A stretch of DNA of 64,000 nucleotides. Source: Adiantum capillus-veneris (lineage: Eukaryota; Streptophyta; Polypodiopsida; Polypodiales; Pteridaceae). The position numbers and the translations under genes are program-made. Location: NCBI GenBank assembly GCA_014529385.2, contig CM043962.1, positions 125,038,470-125,102,469 on the forward strand, written 5' to 3'. Shown piece by piece: positions 56,568 through 64,000 of this stretch. The first letter of the stretch is position 1; every line of letters begins with the position of its first letter. Under the pieces are notes generated by a model. That model was not told the DNA's origin and did not search any database. It was given only the letters and a program-made list of their open reading frames with translations.

Positions 56568-57260
56568 CACAACGGAGATGTCGCTGTCTAAAGAACGTGG
56601 GAGAGAAGCAAAGCATTGCACGCACATGCAACCCACTTTTCGTCTCCTCTAAAAAATAGCTCGAATACCAATGAAAGGGTGGTGGTAATGGGTGTGCTAG
56701 TCTCCACCTTACCGTGCAATCGTATAGCCTCCCCATAGTATACACATTGTCCGGCCGTGTCGGTGGGCTTGCCCATAGGACCCATGTCCTTACAAGGTGT
56801 GTACAAGTGATAGGTGAGGTGATGATGCAACTTTCAAGCAAAAATAGTGCAAACATAAATAATCGTGATTATTTACAGCAGTCACATTTTCAAAACTTGA
56901 AAATTTTGACCTAAACACATTCTATACACCTAAAACAAGTCCGAAATTGAACTTGGTAAAGTTTGGTCTTGCCGGCATTACTTTGTGCTTTGTCGACTCT
57001 GAAATCTTTGATTTTTGTGACTACACTGCTTGTTGAGTTGGTTTATGACTTTTAAGGCTATGGAATTATCCACAACACAGTCGTGAAGCAACTCATCCAA
57101 TTCTAGCCCATGTTGGAGTCAGTTTCATCTCGTATGTTAAATTTGACACTCTGTAGCCTTCGAGTCTTTTTCTGCTTTTTGAGGGCTTTTCTTGATTGAT
57201 TTCTTAAAACCAATCATATAAACTGTATATAGACCTCGTATGAAAGTTGTTTGTTGAGTC
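56568..57260 (-). repeat. Second tandem copy of E-type LTR and primer site
   Basis: 56568-56820 repeats 46117-46364, including the LTR end CCACCCTTTCA and primer-like TTGGTATTCGAGCTA (near 56660-56672). The palindrome at 56857-56874 reads AAATAATCGTGATTATTT. The left limit of the LTR is not defined. No ORF. Confidence 0.6.
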
Positions 57261-57299
57261 ATAACCCAATTCTAGTGACGGCCGGTTTTCGAAACCGCA

Positions 57300-57610
57300 A
57301 CCGTGAGAACCAAACCCCAAGAAGGGGAGAGCATATTACCAAGGAAAAATGGGAAAAAAAAACATTCACCACCCCTCTAGGCTTAACCACTAGAGGGGCA
57401 CCACCAATTTGGCCACACCTCTCCATTATCGCTAGAAGACAGAGCCCTCTCTCTCCTGCTACTCGGCTCCGCCTACACTCTCTCTCTCACTTACCCTGCT
57501 TCTGCATCGCCCGGCCCAATGGGCGCATAAAAAAACATTGCCACTTTCTATATTCCCTGGTGGGCCGCCATGCTTTTGTAAAATTCTCTCTCTCTCTCTT
57601 TCATTATTCA

Positions 57611-57706
<96 letters not shown>

Positions 57707-57906
57707 GTACATACCCTGCCTAGCGGGCCGCCATACCTCACCCCTCCCTCTTCCCTCTCGTCAACACTCCCTCGACCTCACTCTCCCCTCCATCTCTCCC
57801 CTCTTGTTTTCTTCCCACCGGTGGACCACCGCTCTATCTTCCCCTCCCTCAATTAGCTCTGACTCTCTCTCCCTCTAAGTAAGCAGCCTCAGGCATGGAA
57901 TAGAAT

Positions 57907-57961
<55 letters not shown>

Positions 57962-58340
57962 TTCAGCCCCACATACCCTCTTTCTCTTATACCCCCCCCT
58001 CTCACTGACACACTCTCTCTCTTTCCCCAGGTATAGGAACCCGCCATGCAATATTCTCTCTCTCTCTGTCTCTCTAGAACCACACACTCTCCCTCACTGG
58101 CCCATTGCTCATCACTCCCTCCCCATCCCGTTGACCTTACCCCCCTTTCCCTCGTTCTCTGTCGGCATACGCTGGCCCAAGCCTCTCTCTCTCTCTCTCC
58201 TTCTCTCTCTCACTCCTGGATCAGCCCACACGGGCGCAGCCAGTCCACAGGACCATACTCTCTCTCTCTCTCTCTCTTACCCACACACCCACTACACACA
58301 CACACACACACCCTCACACACTCTCGTTGTCTCGAGCTCA

Positions 58341-58430
<90 letters not shown>

Positions 58431-58800
58431 ATCTCTCTCTCGCTTTCTCTCCTCCTCGCTCTCTGTGTCGACAAGCTTACGTGCGCACCGTCGGTTATCA
58501 GATCATACTCTCTCTCTCAATCACACACACACACACATGCAATCACACACACACACACGCATCTAAACACACACACACACACACACACACACACCATCTC
58601 GCCCTCCCTCACACACCCTCCTCCCATTCTTTGCAGCAGGCAATCGAAAAAGAAAAAAATATAAGTATATATATATATAAATAGCTTGCACTCTTTCGTT
58701 ACACTCCCACCTACACACACACGACACACATTTACACACTCATATATATACACACACATCTACACACACTCACATACATACATAAGTACACGGCATGCAC
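57300..58800. repeat. Microsatellite-rich region
   Basis: Long CT tracts at about 57613-57703, 57909-57958 and 58341-58428, CA tracts near 58290, 58522 and 58568, and short AT tracts near 58668. Apparent long frames are Leu-Ser or Arg-Glu repeats from the tracts. Possibly part of the upstream flank or LTR of G. Confidence 0.8.
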
Positions 58801-59100
58801 ACCCACACAACCAAACAACACGCACGTATATACGCACGAATTGAAAAAATAAAAAAACACATGAAGTACATCGATGTCATCAACAAAAAGAAAGGAGACG
58901 GCCAAGTCGCACGCCGTCGACACCAAAACAAGCAAAGGCGCTAAAGGCATGCCCCAGTCAACCCGGAAAATGACAAATGCGTTGCACCGACGCACCAACT
59001 AGACCACCGTTCACTGGCATTGCATCCACGATGCCCTCTTCAATAAAATCCGTAGGTTGTTGTCGTTTTTCTAGTTACAAACCAAATCTTGTGAAAAATC
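58801..59100. other. No feature seen
   Basis: AC-rich sequence grading into ordinary sequence; no gene or repeat end recognised. Confidence 0.4.
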
Positions 59101-59285
59101 CCAATTTTTGTAAATTCTCATCTCTCTCTAGGTGATGGTCACAAAGGCCCACCTAGAGGTTTTCCTTTATAATATTTCCCAAGACAAAACAAGGGTCAAC
59201 CACCCAGGGCCCACCGTGTTGCTTTGTCTCCCCTGATTAGAACCCTAATCTAATCAGATTACCCTAATCTAAAGCAGCCAACACC

Positions 59286-59293
59286 TATAAAAA
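59286..59293 (+). promoter_or_regulatory. TATA box of element G LTR
   Basis: TATAAAAA about 600 bp before the LTR end, followed by a G9 run at about 59311. A CT tract of about 60 bp (59665-59724) lies downstream in the LTR. Confidence 0.5.
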
Positions 59294-59658
59294 TGCACTA
59301 AGAGGTCACTATCCGGGGGGGGGAGTTCATCAAAGGTCAGCACTTGGTAGTATTTTGGTGGGAGGAATTGGCAATATTTGCATCACGAGAGAGGGGACTT
59401 AGTGTAGCGATTTTCTTTTGGAATTTGTACTATGTAAAGAAGCTATGTCTACATCTCGACTCCAATGGTCAATACAGGCACACTCATGTTAGCAAGGTTT
59501 CCGTGTCGGTGAGTCATCTCTAGAGAACGCACTAGTAGGCTCACTATCTCTCCCTCTATCTCCCTATCACCATGATTGCCACCTCATCGAAAAAAGGTTA
59601 CTGTAAATATTACAAGAAAATAGTTCTTCCTCACACCCCCGAGAGTTTTCATCACCTG

Positions 59659-59729
<71 letters not shown>

Positions 59730-59882
59730 GTAGAGTCTGTGATATTTCCAATCACTATTGTCTGCATCCTAGCCGCTCAAAGCTAGGTGGTGCCCCTTGT
59801 TCGCTTCACCGTGACCATCTTGCGGCGTGCATCCGATATTTTTCGAGGCTATCGGGGTGCGTGTCGCGCTTTGTGCTCGTCA

Positions 59883-59902
59883 TTTGGTGCCCCCACTGAG
59901 GA
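59883..59902 (+). other. Primer-binding site of element G
   Basis: TTTGGTGCCCCCACTGAGGA follows the LTR directly. It matches the B site in all but a few bases, supporting a shared primer tRNA. Confidence 0.65.
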
Positions 59903-60512
59903 GGGCTTCTCGGAAACCTTCAGTTTACAATGCTAAAAACAACGCACATCATCAATCATGGACGAATGGATGAAATAATTCTCTAGCTGTAGGACAAAAG
60001 AGGAGGAGACTAAAGAGGCCCTAACCACCTTCATTGAAGTACTACTACCAGGCTGTAGTGTCAGCAGTATTCAAGAGGTAAGCTCCCCATCTGAAGTTGC
60101 TCGTTCTAACCACAAATTGAGAGCATCAGGTGGGAAGTCTATGAAGTCCTATCTCTACTGCCAACCAAAGCACACTGTCAAGGAGTGCCAGCAACGAAGG
60201 TAATGAAGGGGCTTAAATCATCTACATCGACATTCACCATGAGGAGGTCCTCCATTTCAAGGGAGGAAAGAAAACGGTAAGGCCTCTCTTTCCTAAGGAA
60301 ACTACAATCAAAGGTATAACCTCTACTCCAAAGTGGCCAAAAGGGGCTGCTTGAGCCAAAGGTAAGGAAAGGCTAAGCGAGTCTAGAAACACATGACCCC
60401 AAAGGAAGAAGCATCTAGCCACACGAGTGCTTCAAGTTCAAAAAGCCGGGTCGTACCCAGTTTGCCAAAAAGAAGGTCATCCGAGGCTAAGCGACGAAAG
60501 GTCGCCTATCGA

Positions 60513-60921
60513 TTCGTAGAGCGCATGTGAGTACTGCTTGTCCAATTTGACAATCCTGAAGCAGAAGTGGTAATAAGGTTTGCATGACCTAAGGAGGAGT
60601 GGTTCGGCTATTGCTCTCACTGTTTTGGAGGACAGGTAGAGAGTCTTCCTCCTCTCCCCGTACAGCTCATCCTAAAGAAGCTCTCCACCACGGGTGAAAC
60701 CCAGTGGGCGGGAGACGAGTTACAACTGAATGGAGTGGCTTTCATGCAACGCGCTGACTACGTTAATTACCTGCAGCTGCTGCTAGCCAAAAGGCTAGGA
60801 GTAGTCAGACGCGTCACCATCACCCCGTACGTACTGAGTGACGAAGGAAAAGTGGAGCCTATGAAAGGAGACGACCTCCTGTGGATGTGTCGACTCATCA
60901 ACACCGGCATGGTAAGAGTAT
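60513..60921 (+). pseudogene. Element G upstream leader ORF, broken
   Basis: A frame with two TGA codons encodes VLLVQFDNPEAEVVIRFA, then EEWFGYCSHCFGGQ and VNYLQLLLAKRLGVVRRVTI, ending at TAA 60919-60921. The last 107 codons are uninterrupted. No known domain. It lies upstream of the conserved short leader ORF. B shows no counterpart. Confidence 0.45.
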
Positions 60922-60936
60922 AAGTACCCTCTGTGC

Positions 60937-61152
60937 ATGATGGAAAATGGACCAACAGCGTTCCCGTACAGATTTCTGCAGCATATGCATGTGAATATTT
61001 AAGTAGATAGGAAAATCTTCAACCAACAGAAGATTGTGTATCTATTTGGTGTTGTGGTGCTAGGAGAAATCCTTAGCTCCCCAAACCCTATCATTCTCCC
61101 CATATTGGATTACCACCACTCCTTCAATGTTTCCATCTTTATCCTGTTTTAA
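60937..61152 (+). pseudogene. Conserved leader ORF of element G, one stop
   Basis: ATG at 60937 (MMENGPTAFPYRFLQHMHVN) to TAA at 61150, 71 codons plus stop, with an internal TAA at 61000-61002. VDRKIFNQQKIVYLFG, LGEIL, PIILPILDY and HSFNVSIFILF align without gaps with B. It ends 93 nt before the gag ATG, against 84 nt in B. Confidence 0.7.
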
Positions 61153-61245
61153 TCTATCCACCCAACCTTGTAAAAAGCCACTATGAGCCGCTACTGTCAT
61201 TAATCTTTTTTTTTATATAAGTTTGTAATTTTCTGAGTTACTACA

Positions 61246-62145
61246 ATGGAAAGTGTTTCTTTCCCCACGTTCAGTGGAAAGAAGGGAAAAGACGTCACCA
61301 CCGACTTTCTGGATGATTTTGACATCGCTTGTGTGGTTTCCAACAAGGATGACGACGCCTCACGGCTACAAATTTTTTCCTCTACTAATGAAAGTAGAGG
61401 CCAAGTCTTGGTACAATGCTTTGCCCCAAGCTACCAAAAATGCATGGGATGTACTACGTGCTGCCTTTGTGAAAAAGGTTTGGTGGAGACAGAACCTCAA
61501 AAAAGCTATGGCAGCTACTGACGGAATTAAAGCAGGGAGGTTTGCTAGAGTATGTCACCTACGAGTCCAAGTTTGTGGATTTGTGGGAGAGATGGGTTGC
61601 CTCATTGGAGGAAGGTGAAGGAGAGCCTAATTTCTTAAAGAAGGACTATTTCATTACTGGCCTGTGGTTGCCACTTAAGGAGAAGGTGAAGGGGAGGTTC
61701 TCTGCAACGTATGAGCTGGCAGTGGAAGTAGCCCGCCTTAAAGACAAGAAGTTGTGCATGCAAGAAAGAGTCAACGAGTCAGAGGAATCAAGCTCAGCCC
61801 GACTAGCCCCAGTGACTGAGTCATATCACTATCCAACTCGAGAGCTTATCCATACATCTGGTGCAGCAAGGGCATGCACCTTTCAAAAATCCAGAATAAG
61901 GGAGAGGTCAACGAAGGCAAAACCAAGAGTACCACTGTTATAATTGCGAGGAAGACGGCCATGGAATGTACTACTATCCACATCCAAGAAGACAGAATCA
62001 GATCTCTCTGCCAAGGGTAAGACCACCACCACCCAGGTAACCAGGGCTGATTCCACCGGTCCAAATCCTTCGACCACCTGTACAACAACCACCACCACAA
62101 CCTCTTATTCCACCGCTACCCCCACCACCTGCTATAAACCAAGCA
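61246..62145 (+). pseudogene. Element G gag, broken
   Basis: ATG at 61246 (MESVSFPTFSGKKGKDVTTD). Frameshifts near 61375 and 61530 break the capsid core (AKSWYNALPQATKNAWDVLR, YESKFVDLWERWVASLEEG). The zinc knuckle near 61940 reads CYNCEEDGHGMYYY, with the last Cys lost. Confidence 0.8.
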
Positions 62146-62919
62146 GTGAGTGTTATTATCTTGGAAGATAAAGGGAAGGAAAAGGTAGAAGAACTAGTTC
62201 AAGAGAATCACAAAGGGAAAGCAAAAGTAGAAGAAGTGGATGCCATGGGAGTGGAGCATGCCAGGCACGAAGAAGCCTCTCAAAAAGAAGAGAAAATGAA
62301 AGGAAAAGGCGAGTCTATCAAGCAGGCATCTAAGCCTCGACGGAAGATAGACATCGTGGATTTTTCACTAGGTGAGTATGCTAAACCATATGAATTAGTT
62401 CAGGATGTGTTGATGCAGGGCCCGAAGATAACTTGGCCCCAATTACTCCATCTTGCGCCAAGGATGAGAAGGCAATGGATGAAGATGGTAAGTACAAGAA
62501 GATCAAGACCAAGGATAGCTGGGGCTATCTCTAGGCGGGACCTTGACGGCATCCTACCACCCATGGATGCCCACATCAAGGGGCAACGTATCTCAAACGT
62601 CTACATAGATGGTGGCATGCAGATATGCATCATGAGTAAAAACGTGATGCACCATCTAGGCCTAGAGGTGAGTAGGCCAGTACCCTTCCAAGCCAAAATG
62701 GCAAATAACGTGATGCACCATCTAGGCCTAGAGGTGAGTAGGCCAGTACCCTTCCAAGCCAAAATGGCAAATAACGTGAGAGTGAAATGCGTAGGCATTG
62801 TGAATACGATCAAAGTAAAGGCATTCAATATAGAAGTAGAGGTAGACATTTTTGTCATGCCACACAAAGGGGAGGGCTACCCTATCATTCTTGAAAGACC
62901 CTGGCTCATGGCTATGTAA
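62146..62919 (+). pseudogene. Element G protease with a 22-aa internal duplication
   Basis: A charged linker precedes the protease VYIDGGMQICIMSKNVMHHL (D-G-G motif, as in A/B). A perfect 66-bp tandem repeat (62641-62706, 62707-62772) duplicates 22 residues beginning NVMHHLGLEV. The usual end reads YPIILERPWLMAM, with Glu for Gly in ILGRPW, followed by a stop. Confidence 0.82.
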
Positions 62920-62977
62920 GCTAAGCAAGACTGGAGTACCGGAATGATTCAGATGAAGGATTGGGAAGCAATGCAAC

Positions 62978-64000
62978 ATGATCTTGGAGGCTTCAGAAGA
63001 TGAGTCCACCAATGACTATTCGTCCACCTCACGAGAAGAAACAAAAACAACTGAAGAAAGTGACAGTAGCATTGAGGTGATGGGGGTCATCCTGAAAGAC
63101 CCAAAAAGATTGACACAATCTGAAGCATCACCGACAAACCAAGAGGGACCATCAAGTACGCAATCCTTAGAGGATACAAGTAAGTTACATCGGATGCTCT
63201 CCAATGAGTTAATCGATGAAGAGAGGAAGGAATATGTCTCCATGCTAGGTAACTTCACCACATTGTTCATTGATGGTTATGATAAGATCACAAGAATCAC
63301 AGTAGTACAACATCGCATAAGACTCAAATAAGGAAGTAAACTCATAGTGCAAAAGATCACAAGACTTGGGGTAATCCAACAAGAGTCACTACTCAAAGAA
63401 GTGAGGAATTTGCTACAGGCAGGTTTCATTTACCCCATCAAAGACTCATAATGGGTCTCTCGAGTAGTAGTCACACCAAAGAAGAATGGCAAGTGGAGAG
63501 TCTGTGTGGACTATTAAACCTCTCAATGCATCCACAAAGAGGGATCACTTTCCCCTCCCATTCCAAGATGAAGTGGCAGGTTATGAGCGCTACACAATAT
63601 GTGATGGCTACTCAGGATACTTTCAAATTAGTATCACAGAAGAAGACAAAAAAAAAACAACTTTCATAACACCTTGGGAATGCTTTGCTTATAGAGTGAT
63701 GCCTTTTGGCCTCACCAACACTCTGGCCACATTCCAACGTTATGTTACTTTTGTCTTCCAACCATACTTTGGAACGTTAGTACGGGTCTTCATAGATGAT
63801 TTTTGCACCTATAGTTCACGCTCCCTCCATTAGAGAAAAGTCTATGATGGCCTGACCAGGCTGCAAACCTTGGGTGGCCAACTCAACGTGGATAAGTGTC
63901 ACATTGGTGAAAGAAAAGTCACTCTCCTTGGCCATGTAATTTCAGCAAAAGGGATTGAGGCTGACCCTAGCAAGATTCAAGCTTTGGTATCTTTGTCAAC
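62978..64000 (+). pseudogene. Element G acidic linker and RT, truncated by window end
   Basis: An acidic linker (62978-63331) is followed by RT in shifting frames: [70 protein letters not shown] (F-I-D-D) and LLGHVISAKGIEADPSKIQ. Stops or shifts near 63330, 63450, 63515 and 63832. Confidence 0.85.

Larger units (their letters stand above)
59101..64000 (+). mobile_element. Element G: Ty3/gypsy retrotransposon related to A/B, 3' part outside window
   Basis: 5' LTR (start undefined) ends CTCGTCA at 59882. Then come a primer site, leader ORFs, gag, protease and RT, running off the window. RT and protease motifs are clearly of the A/B type but distant. Coding frames are broken in several places. 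Confidence 0.85.

Noticed and set aside
56588-56856. 80-99 codon frames in the tandem E-type LTR copy
   Set aside because: They run through an LTR end and primer site and are not kept open in the other copy.
57251-58684. Long frames made of Leu-Ser or Arg-Glu repeats
   Set aside because: They are translations of CT and CA microsatellites in several frames, without non-repetitive protein content.
1-63999. Endogenous pararetrovirus (caulimovirid) origin of any element
   Set aside because: LTRs, integrase domains or LTR primer sites are present and no movement protein or coat-protein region was recognised.

Overview
The window is a nest of plant transposable elements with no recognisable host gene. 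Nearly everything belongs to Ty3/gypsy-type LTR retrotransposons inserted into one another. Reverse transcriptase (RT), integrase (IN), RNase H, CCHC gag and chromodomain signatures, an initiator-Met-type and an Asp-type tRNA primer site, a foldback MITE and a TRIM-like mini-element point to a large-genome land plant. One element (F) and the chromodomain element (C) remind me of lineages seen in fungi and seed-free plants, so a bryophyte, lycophyte or fern is a reasonable low-confidence guess.

Layout. 1-6118: element A (minus strand), cut by the window start, inserted into an unidentified ORF (6119-6593) of an older repeat that runs to 7288. 7289-12996 and 45127-46364: element E (minus), the oldest layer, with pol on the left and the gag N-terminus and 5' end on the right. 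E is interrupted by a TIR DNA transposon (10255-11547), a foldback MITE (11986-12438) and the large element C (12997-45126, plus). C has LTRs of about 2.9 kb. Its 5' LTR is split by element B (13271-21947, plus, same family as A). Its 3' LTR carries a 224-bp TRIM-like element (30311-30534) and is split by element D (31101-43256, minus), which encodes gag and protease-like domains but no polymerase or integrase. 46366-56457: element F (minus), inserted at the 5' LTR of E. 56459-57260 holds tandem copies of E-type LTR sequence. 57300-58800 is microsatellite-rich. From about 59 kb to the window end runs element G (plus), a distant relative of A and B, truncated in its RT.

Two things stand out. 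First, a 70-72 codon leader ORF just upstream of gag is shared by A, B, G and F. Between A and B it shows 15 synonymous but only 4 amino-acid-changing codon differences. In F it lies inside the LTR and is present as two tandem, diverged copies joined by an ATGA stop/start overlap. Second, the 3-kb leader of element D is an array of diverged units of about 299 bp, each with a palindrome built on TCTATCGCGATAGA. The palindrome is far better conserved than the rest of the unit, and one copy keeps perfect symmetry through a paired change.

Most coding regions are decayed by stops and frameshifts and are given as pseudogenes. Element boundaries rest on LTR-LTR comparison, TG...CA ends, primer sites and target duplications read by eye.
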